Source of the DNA: Actinomycetes bacterium
GTDB taxonomy: Bacteria; Actinomycetota; Actinomycetes; Actinomycetales; Microbacteriaceae
Reading direction: 5' to 3'
Assembly (NCBI GenBank): GCA_021793715.1
Contig: JAJYSF010000065.1
Location: forward strand, 1-6,042
Length of the DNA stretch: 6,042 nucleotides
The position numbers were made by a program, and so were the translations under genes. How positions within the stretch are numbered: the stretch's first letter is position 1; every line of letters starts with the position of its first letter. Of the stretch, positions 1 to 5,860 are shown one piece after another. The notes beneath the pieces are model-generated. The model saw only the letters and a list, made by a program, of their open reading frames with translations. It was not told the origin of the DNA and searched no databases.

Positions 1-4
1 GGTC

Positions 5-31
5 GCGACGGCGACGGCGACGGCGACGGCG
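5..31. repeat. Hexamer tandem repeat, GCGACG x 4.5
   Basis: The hexamer GCGACG is repeated four and a half times without a mismatch. Read on the plus strand from base 2 it encodes Val followed by alternating Ala-Thr and ends at a TAG at 32-34. That could be the C-terminus of a gene entering from the left and converging on the spoIIM-family gene. Read on the minus strand, one frame gives a run of Val-Ala after an Arg-rich segment, like the start of a membrane helix, but it has no ATG, GTG or TTG start nearby. Too little sequence is present to choose, so no CDS is called here. The repeat itself is seen directly. Confidence 0.8.
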
Positions 32-35
32 TAGC

Positions 36-63
36 GGCCGGCGCGGCGGGCGGTCAGCCGGCC
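36..63. terminator. GC-rich inverted repeat, possible terminator
   Basis: GGCCGGC at 36-42 is the exact reverse complement of GCCGGCC at 57-63, giving a 7-bp stem with a 14-nt loop. It overlaps the stop codon of the spoIIM-family gene (54-56) and would lie between convergent genes if a plus-strand gene ends at 34. No T-run follows on either strand, so it is not a classical intrinsic terminator. In DNA this GC-rich such stems also arise by chance. Confidence 0.25.
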
Positions 64-1049
64 ACGAGGCGGGTGGTGCCGGCCTCGTACTCGGTGAGAT
101 CGCCCGTCTCGCCCGCCCTCACGGCGCGGCGACCGACCACCAGCATGTAGGCGAGGAAGACGCCGAGCGCGACCGCGCCGATGCCGATCTTGATCGCGTG
201 CGGCCACTCTTGGCGTGTGATGAAGCCTTCGACGAGGCCAGATAGCCCGAGAGCGATCACGAGGCCGACCACGACGGTGGCGAGGGCGCGGCCCTCCGCC
301 GCGAGCGCGGTCGCGCGCGTGCGGGTGCCTGGAGCGACCCACGCCCAGAAGATGCGCATGCCGGCCGCTCCCGCGACGAAGATGCATGTCATCTCGAGCA
401 AACCGTGGGGGAGGATGAACAGCAGGAAGTCGTCGCCGCGTCCGTACCAGTTCATCACGGCCGCCGAGGTGCCGAGTCCGACGGCGTTCTGCATCAGGAC
501 GAAGACCGGGTAGACCCCCGTGATCCCGAACATGATCGCCTGCGCGGCGATCCAGGCGTTGTTCGTCCAGACCATGCCGGTGAACACGCCCTCGGAGTGC
601 TCGCTGTAGTACGCGACGAAGTCCTCCTCGGCGTACTTCTTCAGCTGGGCCTCGTCGCCCATCGCGGCCATGTAGGCGGGGTCCTGCTGGGCCCACCAGC
701 CGACCAGTGCGACGATGCCGATGAACGACACCGCCACGATGAGCGAATCCCGCCGGATCCGGTACAGCGCGGCCGGCAGCTGTCGCGCGAAGAACCGGGG
801 CACCTGCCGCATCACGTTGTCGGGTGCGCCCGTCAGCACCAGGCGCGCGCGGGCGAGGATGTTCGAGAGATAGTCGCCCGCCGCGGAGCGCCCGATCGAG
901 GTCTTGATATCGGCGAGGTCCGCGGAAGCCGCCCGGTACAGGTGCACGAACTCGTCGGTTTCGGCACCGGTCAGCCGGCGGCGGCGCGCGAGTTCGTCGA
1001 GCCTGTCCCACTCGGCGCGGCGCTCGTCGATCAGGGCGTCGATGTTCAT
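54..1049 (-). CDS. SpoIIM-family (stage II sporulation protein M-like) integral membrane protein
   Basis: The 331-residue product has a soluble, charged helical N-terminus (about 1-100) followed by five or so hydrophobic segments (near 102-121, 163-195, 207-235, 255-275 and 286-306). The His-Gly-Leu-Leu-Glu motif at 215-219 inside a membrane segment matches the HGxxE signature of the SpoIIM family. SpoIIM acts in engulfment in endospore formers. In non-sporulating actinobacteria its homologues occur with MoxR/DUF58 genes and have no established role. The ATG at 1049 is preferred over an in-frame GTG at 1076, because the N-terminus from MNIDALIDER looks like the usual family start and the extra nine residues do not. 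Ribosome binding is weak (GGA four bases upstream). A TAGGCT hexamer at 1062-1057, seven bases before the ATG, could be the -10 box of a leaderless transcript. Family assignment is confident; function is unknown. Confidence 0.88.
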   Translation of the reverse strand: MNIDALIDERRAEWDRLDELARRRRLTGAETDEFVHLYRAASADLADIKTSIGRSAAGDYLSNILARARLVLTGAPDNVMRQVPRFFARQLPAALYRIRRDSLIVAVSFIGIVALVGWWAQQDPAYMAAMGDEAQLKKYAEEDFVAYYSEHSEGVFTGMVWTNNAWIAAQAIMFGITGVYPVFVLMQNAVGLGTSAAVMNWYGRGDDFLLFILPHGLLEMTCIFVAGAAGMRIFWAWVAPGTRTRATALAAEGRALATVVVGLVIALGLSGLVEGFITRQEWPHAIKIGIGAVALGVFLAYMLVVGRRAVRAGETGDLTEYEAGTTRLVAG

Positions 1050-1080
1050 CGGATCCAGCCTACGCCGCCCGCACACCGCA

Positions 1081-1170
1081 CTTGGCGAGTGCCTGCGCGT
1101 CCATCTCGTCGCCGCGGAGGGCGGGATCGCACTCGCGAATGCCGCCGACGGCGGACGAGCACTCGCCGAG
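1081..1170. repeat. Inverted-repeat cluster in the fur-spoIIM spacer
   Basis: The 123-nt spacer (1050-1172) holds three copies of one octamer: GCGAGTGC at 1085-1092, and its complement GCACTCGC at 1129-1136 and 1159-1166. The outer pair extends to 12-base arms (1081-1092 and 1159-1170) with one mismatch, of which nine consecutive bases match perfectly (1084-1092 with 1159-1167). Between the arms lies a perfect 13-bp palindrome, CCGCCGACGGCGG (1142-1154). In the minus-strand transcript the structure would form just after the fur stop codon and before the spoIIM start. It could be a fur 3' structure, a processing or attenuation element, or a protein-binding site. The repeats are observed; the role is inferred. 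Confidence 0.7.
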
Positions 1171-1172
1171 CG

Positions 1173-1628
1173 TTACTCGCAGTCGGCGCAGATGCCGCGG
1201 AAGGTGACGCTCGCCTCGAGGATCCGCATGTCGTGATCGTGGCTCGGCGTCAGGCACGGAGCCTCGCCGACCACGCAGTCCACGTCCTCGACGCGTCCGC
1301 AGACGACGCACTGCACGTGGTGGTGGTTGTCGCCGCGGGCGAGTTCGTACAGCGAACTCGACGCCCCCGGCAAGCTCACGCGCTGGGCGATGCCCGCCGC
1401 GGTGATGTCGTTGACGATGCCGTGCACGGTCTGGAGGGCGATGCCGGGGATCTGCTCGTGCACGCGCTCGTGCAGTTCGTCGACCGCGACGTGCGCGCTC
1501 TGTCGCAGAACATCGAGCACGGCGGATCGCTGCGTGGTCACGCGCAGACCCGCCGCCCGCAGCATGGTCGGCGCGTCGACGACCTCAGCGCGCGCCGTGG
1601 CGCGAGAGGAGGCGTCGATCGAGCTCAT
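1173..1628 (-). CDS. Fur-family metalloregulator, FurA/CatR (peroxide-response) type
   Basis: The 151-residue protein is a full-length Fur-family repressor: a winged helix-turn-helix domain (about 18-85), then a metal-binding dimerisation domain. Metal ligands are visible as His102-His104 with Cys107xxCys110 and the C-terminal Cys147xxCys150; the two CxxC pairs fit a structural zinc site. The segment GDNHHH followed by CxxCG, then VDC-VGEAPCLT (residues 116-127, including Cys118 and Cys125), closely matches what I recall of mycobacterial FurA and Streptomyces CatR, which repress catalase genes and respond to peroxide. No catalase gene is adjacent in this window. The recognition-helix region reads TVHG (67-70), where most Fur proteins have TVYR-like residues. 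The ATG at 1628 has no usable ribosome binding site (GGGAG abuts it), but a TAGAAT -10 box lies six bases upstream, so a leaderless mRNA is likely. An internal Met22 is a less likely start. Confidence 0.92.
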   Translation of the reverse strand: MSSIDASSRATARAEVVDAPTMLRAAGLRVTTQRSAVLDVLRQSAHVAVDELHERVHEQIPGIALQTVHGIVNDITAAGIAQRVSLPGASSSLYELARGDNHHHVQCVVCGRVEDVDCVVGEAPCLTPSHDHDMRILEASVTFRGICADCE

Positions 1629-1660
1629 CTCCCGATTCTATCTTGTTCTGAACGATTCGG
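1628..1660 (-). promoter_or_regulatory. Putative leaderless fur promoter with overlapping operator
   Basis: The minus strand carries TAGAAT (1640-1635), a good -10 hexamer. Six bases separate it from the A of the fur ATG at 1628, the spacing expected if transcription starts on the start codon. No convincing -35 box exists at 17-19 bp. Just upstream is the 9-bp palindrome GTTCaGAAC (1653-1645), and CGATTC (plus strand) occurs at 1633-1638 and 1653-1658, a 20-bp period of about two helical turns. The stretch 1632-1660 is A/T at 16 of 29 positions, rich for this DNA. From memory, mycobacterial FurA autoregulates through an AT-rich site overlapping its own promoter, so autoregulation is plausible here. 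Elements are seen; function is inferred. Confidence 0.5.
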
Positions 1661-1690
1661 GTCTTGGGACGATCGGGACGGGGAGGAGGT

Positions 1691-3001
1691 TCACAGCCGG
1701 CCTGCCTTCTTCAGAGCGAGGTAGCGGTCGGCGATCCGCGGGGGCAGGTCCTCCGGGGTGTCGGCGATCGCCTCGGCTCCCGCGCGCGAGATCGCTGACG
1801 CCACGAGCTCCGCGTCGCGACGCGTCGCCTCGGCGGCGGCCGCGCGGTAATAGTCCGTGACGGACCCGCTCGCGCGTGCGGCTTCCGCGAGCCCGGCGTC
1901 GGTCACGGTGCCGACGAGAACGGTCGTCGCGGCATCCGGGATCCTCGTCAGCCGCGCGAGGAAATCGCGCGAGGACGAGAGCGCCTCCTGCGCGGTGAGG
2001 ATCACCACGAGGCTCGGTCTCCGGGCGAGGCGCCGCGCCTCGGCGAGCGCTCCGTCCCAGTCGGTGTCGATCATCTGGGCTTCGACCGGGGCGAGGGCTT
2101 CCACCATCGCCGGGAGCAGGCGTGCGCCGTCGACGCCCGTGACGCGCGCGCGGACGAGGCGGTCGAACGCGACGACGTGGACGTGGTCTCCTGCCCGGGT
2201 CGCGAGCGCCGCGAGCAGAAGTGCCGCTTCGAACGTCGCGTCGAGACGCGTCTCGTCGCCCACCCGCGCCGCCGCCGTGCGGCCGGTATCGATGATGATC
2301 GTGACGTGACGGTCGCGCTCCGGCCGCCAGGTCCGCAGCATCGTCGTCGACGCTCGCGCCGTGGCGCGCCAGTCGATGGATCGCACGTCGTCCCCACGTA
2401 CATACTCGCGCAGCGAATCGAACTCCGTGCCCTGACCGCGTACCTGCAGTGACGTCGCGCCATCGAGCTCGCGAAGGCGCTGGACGCGGCTGGCGAGGTG
2501 CCGTCGGGCGCGGAACGGCGGCAGCACACGGATCGCCGTGGGCGACTCGAGCGCGCGAGAGCGGCCCGCGAAGCCGAGCGGTCCGAGCGTGCGCACGGCG
2601 ACGAACTCGCTGCGCAGCTCGCCACGGCGGCGCGGCCGGAGGTCGACGCGCACCGTACGCGACTCGCGTGGCGGAATGGTCACCCGCGGTCGGCTGCCGT
2701 CGGCGCCCGCCGTGGGCTGCCAACCGTCGCGGATCCGCGCGCGCACCGTGCGATCGCTGTCGTTGATCACCTGCAGCCGCGTGACCGCGTCATCGCCGAG
2801 GCGGACGCGCTGCGGGACGGCGCGGGAGAACCGCAGCGCGTCGGGCGCGGGCGCCGCCACGACGTCGAATGTGCCGACGAACGCGACGAGGAGGATCCAC
2901 CCGACGAACACGAGCCACGCGTCGAAGCCCGCGGCGCTCAGCGCGACGATCGGCACGGCGCCGAGAGCGACGAGCAGCGGGAAGCGACCGGTCAGGAACA
3001 C
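1691..3001 (-). CDS. DUF58 domain protein with degenerate VWA domain, MoxR partner
   Basis: The 436-residue protein has two hydrophobic N-terminal segments (about 8-23 and 28-45), a beta-rich region with regularly spaced Arg/Val (about 55-165), then the DUF58 signature GTEFDSLREYVRGDD (191-205) followed by RSIDWRATAR (207-216). A VWA-like fold follows; its metal-site motif is reduced to DTGRT (238-242) rather than DxSxS. DUF58 proteins are regularly encoded next to MoxR ATPases and are thought to be their adaptors or targets; the VWA part should face the cytoplasm. The GTG at 3001 is chosen as the start because AGGAGAG (3011-3005) gives a well-spaced ribosome binding site, it leaves only 8 nt after the moxR stop, and the hydrophobic N-terminus starts immediately. 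The open frame runs further upstream but only inside moxR. Family assignment is firm; biochemical role is unknown. Confidence 0.93.
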   Translation of the reverse strand: MFLTGRFPLLVALGAVPIVALSAAGFDAWLVFVGWILLVAFVGTFDVVAAPAPDALRFSRAVPQRVRLGDDAVTRLQVINDSDRTVRARIRDGWQPTAGADGSRPRVTIPPRESRTVRVDLRPRRRGELRSEFVAVRTLGPLGFAGRSRALESPTAIRVLPPFRARRHLASRVQRLRELDGATSLQVRGQGTEFDSLREYVRGDDVRSIDWRATARASTTMLRTWRPERDRHVTIIIDTGRTAAARVGDETRLDATFEAALLLAALATRAGDHVHVVAFDRLVRARVTGVDGARLLPAMVEALAPVEAQMIDTDWDGALAEARRLARRPSLVVILTAQEALSSSRDFLARLTRIPDAATTVLVGTVTDAGLAEAARASGSVTDYYRAAAAEATRRDAELVASAISRAGAEAIADTPEDLPPRIADRYLALKKAGRL

Positions 3002-3004
3002 GGA

Positions 3005-3011
3005 CTCTCCT
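3005..3011 (-). promoter_or_regulatory. Ribosome binding site deciding the DUF58 GTG start
   Basis: AGGAGAG on the minus strand overlaps the moxR stop codon (TAG at 3012-3010). AGGAG is followed by five bases and then GTG at 3001-2999. This fixes the DUF58 start and suggests translational coupling to moxR. Confidence 0.75.
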
Positions 3012-4035
3012 AGCGGGGCACGGGGGTCTGGCGCTGCACGGAGGTGAGGACGGCATCGACGGTGACGCCCTCGATCTCGGCATCGGCCCGCAGCTGCACG
3101 CGGTGCCGCCACACGGGGGTGATCATCGCCTGCACGTGGTCCGGCGTGATCGCCGGGTATCCGCCGAGCCAGGCCCACGCCTTGGACGCGGCGAGCAGCG
3201 CCGTCGCGGCACGGGGGCTCGCGCCCACCTCGACCGACGCCGCCTCGCGCGTCGCGCGGGCGAGATCGACGATGTAGGCGAGCACCTCGTCGGTCGCCGT
3301 GACGCCCGCGGCCGCCTGCTGGGCGGCGAGGATCTCGTCGCGCGTGACCGCGCGCGAGACCGCCTCGAGATCGCGGGGTGTGAAACCGGCGGCGTGTCGT
3401 TGGAGGACGCCGATCTCGGATTCACGGTCCGGAACGCGAATCTGCAGCTTGAGCAGGAAGCGGTCCAGCTGCGCCTCGGGCAGCGTGTAGGTGCCCTCCT
3501 GCTCGATGGGGTTCTGCGTCGCGGCGACGAGGAACGGCTCGGGCACGGGCCGCGTGACGCCGTCGCTCGAGACCTGGCGTTCCTCCATCGCCTCGAGCAA
3601 CGCCGACTGCGTCTTCGGAGGCGTGCGGTTGATCTCGTCGGCGAGCAGTACGTTCGTGAACACGGGACCTTCGCGGAACTCGAACTCGCCCGTCTTCGCA
3701 TCGTAGACGAGGGATCCGGACACGTCGCCCGGCATGAGGTCCGGCGTGAACTGCACGCGCTTCGTGTCGAGACCGAGCGCGCGCGAGAAGGTGCGCACGA
3801 GCAGCGTCTTGGCGACGCCGGGCACGCCCTCGAGCAGCACGTGGCCGCCCGCGAGGAGGGCGATGAGCAGTCCCGTGACCGCGCCATCCTGGCCGACCAC
3901 GGCCTTCGCGACCTCGGTGCGGACGCGCTGCATCGCCTGACGGAGGCGTTCGGCCTCGTCGGGGAGCCGCTGTGCGCTCTGCGGCGGCCGAGGATCCTGC
4001 GGCGGCACCGGCGGGTGTGGCGTCGAGTCGGTCAT
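3010..4035 (-). CDS. MoxR-family AAA+ ATPase
   Basis: The 341-residue protein is a complete MoxR ATPase of typical length. After a Pro-rich N-terminus (about 8-20) it shows Walker A GVPGVAKT (70-77, Lys76), Walker B LLADE (130-134, Asp133-Glu134) continuing into INRTPPKTQSALLEAMEER, sensor 1 Asn175 in ATQNP, a candidate arginine finger Arg192 in QLDRF, and sensor 2 Arg275 in GASPRA within the C-terminal helical lid. All catalytic residues are present, so it should hydrolyse ATP as an oligomeric ring in the cytoplasm. MoxR proteins act as chaperone-like remodelling factors, usually with DUF58 or VWA partners; the substrate here is unknown. The start ATG overlaps the DUF4350 stop as ATGA, and AAGGA lies eight bases upstream. 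The gene sits mid-operon between the DUF4350 and DUF58 genes. It matches the moxR2-type arrangement recalled from mycobacteria. Confidence 0.96.
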   Translation of the reverse strand: MTDSTPHPPVPPQDPRPPQSAQRLPDEAERLRQAMQRVRTEVAKAVVGQDGAVTGLLIALLAGGHVLLEGVPGVAKTLLVRTFSRALGLDTKRVQFTPDLMPGDVSGSLVYDAKTGEFEFREGPVFTNVLLADEINRTPPKTQSALLEAMEERQVSSDGVTRPVPEPFLVAATQNPIEQEGTYTLPEAQLDRFLLKLQIRVPDRESEIGVLQRHAAGFTPRDLEAVSRAVTRDEILAAQQAAAGVTATDEVLAYIVDLARATREAASVEVGASPRAATALLAASKAWAWLGGYPAITPDHVQAMITPVWRHRVQLRADAEIEGVTVDAVLTSVQRQTPVPR

Positions 4036-5210
4036 CGTGCGCGTCCTTCCCAGGGATCGATTCTCCCGAGCGCATGCTCGAGGTCACGGAGGTGGTCGGC
4101 GAGTTCGGCGAACTCGGCCTCGTCGTGCGGTTGCGCCGTCCACGTGTGCAGCACGGCGCGTGGATCGCGAGCGAGCGCGGCGGCGATGGCGTGCGCGACC
4201 TCTTCGGCGGACGCATCGGCGGAGAGCCCGAGGCGCCGCGAGAGTCGGGCCGCGGCGCCGCGTCGTAGCGCCGCGAGCGCGTGCGCAGGGTCGTCGGCGG
4301 CGCGGTAGAGACGTGCGCGCCCGTCCAGCGTCTCGCTCGCGCGGACCGTGACCGGGAGCGTCTCGGCGACGAGCGGCCCGAACCGGCGTCCGCGCCAGAC
4401 CGCGGCGGCGATGCCCACCAGCGTCGCGAGCACCAGAACCGGCGTCACCCACGTCGGCACGAAGTCGCCGAGCGCGGGGACCCCGTCGGCGGAGGCGTCA
4501 TCGTGAGAAGGCAGGTACCAGATCAGGCGGTCGTGGGTGCCCAGCAGGCCGAAGGCGAGCGCCGCGTGACCCTCGGTCGCGAGATGCTCGTTGACGAGCA
4601 CAGCGGCGCCGTCGAGGACGGTGACGGTCGAGTCCGCGTCGATGTCGGCGGTGAGCAGAGCGTAGCCGTCGTCGACGGGATAGCACCCAGTGGCGTCCGC
4701 TCCGAGGTCGTACGCGGTGCCGGGAATGATCGCCCCGGCGCTCGCGGCGACCGGGAGGTCACAGGCGGGGGAGACGGGCTCGGATCCGCCGTACGCGGCG
4801 AACCCGGTTCCTTCGATCACCGCCTCCAGTGCGACGGCGTCGCCACCGAGCACGACGAGGGCGGATGCGTCCGTGGCGAGCTCGCGCAGGTCGTCCGGAT
4901 GAAGGACGGTGGGGTCGGTGACGACGAGTGTCTCGTCTCCGGTCAGCTCCTCGCGCGCGGCGGCGAGGCGGTCGACCTCGACGACGTCGACGCCGCGTTC
5001 CGTGAGCAGCGTCGTGACCGCGAGCGCCCCGTCATAGCGGGGGCTGTCGGCCGCGAGAGGTTCAGGCGCCTGCCATTGGCGATCAAAGACGGCGAAGGTG
5101 CCGCCGATGACGACGATGAGGGCGATGAGGCCCACCCACGACCAGGCGCGCTTTGCGCGCGACGCTCGCGGTGTCTGATCCGCCCGATCTGCGGTGTGCA
5201 CGAGGCTCAT
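4032..5210 (-). CDS. DUF4350 domain membrane protein
   Basis: The 392-residue protein has an Arg/Lys-rich cytoplasmic N-terminus, a first membrane helix at about 23-42, an extracytoplasmic DUF4350 domain (about 50-245), a second helix at about 253-272, and a cytoplasmic C-terminus opening with WRGRRFGPLVAETLPVTVRA (272-291). That R-GPL-ETLPV-VRA stretch is, as I recall it, characteristic of actinobacterial DUF4350 proteins beside MoxR. The positive-inside rule supports this topology. The only two cysteines, Cys150 and Cys176, both fall in the outer domain and could form a disulfide. The extracytoplasmic fold may be related to GATase/ThuA-like sensor domains, but no catalytic triad is evident. 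The ATG overlaps the DUF4129 stop as ATGA, with GGAGG ten bases upstream. Its place in the MoxR operon suggests it is a membrane component of the MoxR machine. Function is unknown. Confidence 0.9.
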   Translation of the reverse strand: MSLVHTADRADQTPRASRAKRAWSWVGLIALIVVIGGTFAVFDRQWQAPEPLAADSPRYDGALAVTTLLTERGVDVVEVDRLAAAREELTGDETLVVTDPTVLHPDDLRELATDASALVVLGGDAVALEAVIEGTGFAAYGGSEPVSPACDLPVAASAGAIIPGTAYDLGADATGCYPVDDGYALLTADIDADSTVTVLDGAAVLVNEHLATEGHAALAFGLLGTHDRLIWYLPSHDDASADGVPALGDFVPTWVTPVLVLATLVGIAAAVWRGRRFGPLVAETLPVTVRASETLDGRARLYRAADDPAHALAALRRGAAARLSRRLGLSADASAEEVAHAIAAALARDPRAVLHTWTAQPHDEAEFAELADHLRDLEHALGRIDPWEGRAR

Positions 5211-5860
5211 GAGAACGCGGCCTCCGGGGTCCTCGCCGGGCGCGTGTCCGCGACCGCGCGGTCGAGCGCCGTGATGCGCTCGGCGGCTTCTGCGGAGGCG
5301 GGGCGCCGCAGGTAGCGCACGTCGTCGAACGTCCCGGCGGCGGCGCGGAGCTCGTCGCGATGATCGGGGAAGGGCGAGGCTGCGGCGCTGGCGAAGGCCT
5401 GCGCGGTCATGCCGGGAGGCGCCATGAGGACGCCGCGCTCTTCGGCGGAGCGAGCGATCGCGCGGAAGCGCAGCACGACGGCGTCGTCCCAGCGACCTTC
5501 CCTCATCATCGCGTCCGCGGCGGCGCGCAGGTCGGACGCGGAGCGCTCATCGTCGTCGAAGACGGTCGACGACGGGATGCGATGGGCGCGGTGGTCGCCG
5601 CGCGGAGCTCCCCAGATGATGAAGGCGACCACGATCATGGCGACCAGGATCGCGACGATCACGATAGTCCAGACCGGACTCCACGTGGCGCCCCCGATCT
5701 GCGGGTTGAACAGGGAGGCGAGGAAGTCGCCGATCGCCCGCGCGACGCGATCGAACAGCGTCGGCTCGGACTCGCGATAGACCGCCTTCTCGAGCTCGCG
5801 TTCGGCCCATTCGCGTGCCTCGTCACGATCGGGCAGATCTGCGGCGAGACGGAGCATCAT
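5207..5860 (-). CDS. DUF4129 domain membrane protein
   Basis: The 217-residue protein begins with an acidic, helical segment rich in Glu/Arg (about 8-45), has one strong membrane helix at about 62-84, and ends in a cytoplasmic DUF4129 domain (about 105-205). Visible family features are WDDAVVLRFRAIARSAEERG (124-143), the Pro-Gly at 149-150 followed by Thr-Ala, and FDDVRY (178-183). Arg and His residues after the helix indicate that the C-terminus is inside. DUF4129 domains are found alone or fused to transglutaminase-like proteins near moxR/DUF58 genes; no enzymatic activity is established. The start ATG overlaps the upstream stop (TCATGATG); there is no good ribosome binding site, so translational coupling is likely. 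The next codon is also ATG (5857) and could be the real start. Family is confident; function is unknown. Confidence 0.88.
   Translation of the reverse strand: MMLRLAADLPDRDEAREWAERELEKAVYRESEPTLFDRVARAIGDFLASLFNPQIGGATWSPVWTIVIVAILVAMIVVAFIIWGAPRGDHRAHRIPSSTVFDDDERSASDLRAAADAMMREGRWDDAVVLRFRAIARSAEERGVLMAPPGMTAQAFASAAASPFPDHRDELRAAAGTFDDVRYLRRPASAEAAERITALDRAVADTRPARTPEAAFS

Noticed and set aside
1050..1076. Upstream GTG start for the spoIIM-family gene
   Set aside because: The nine extra residues (Cys/Arg-rich) do not look like the family N-terminus, and no ribosome binding site precedes the GTG.
1060..1172. Cys-containing reading frame in the fur-spoIIM spacer as a gene or catalase remnant
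   Set aside because: The open frame starts inside fur in another frame, has only a late ATG at 1104, and I recognise no similarity to catalase or any other family. It is kept only as a weak short-ORF note.
1666..1680. GGGACG direct repeat in the DUF58-fur gap
   Set aside because: Two short copies nine bases apart in GC-rich DNA, with no symmetry relative to the promoter; likely chance.
405..1724. Long plus-strand open frame (439 codons)
   Set aside because: It lies antisense to the spoIIM-family and fur genes, its product is an Arg/His/Asp-rich composition with no recognisable domain, and such shadows are expected in high-GC DNA.
1691..2723. Other minus-strand frame (361 codons) overlapping DUF58
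   Set aside because: Its product is an Arg/Ala/Pro-rich sequence without motifs, while the overlapping frame carries the full DUF58 signature.
3002..3178. Upstream extension of the DUF58 reading frame
   Set aside because: It overlaps moxR by more than 160 bases and lacks a ribosome binding site, whereas the GTG at 3001 has a strong one and fits the family N-terminus.
2869..4308. Long plus-strand open frame (479 codons)
   Set aside because: It is antisense to the catalytically complete MoxR gene and neighbours. Its Arg-rich, low-complexity product is a codon-bias artefact.
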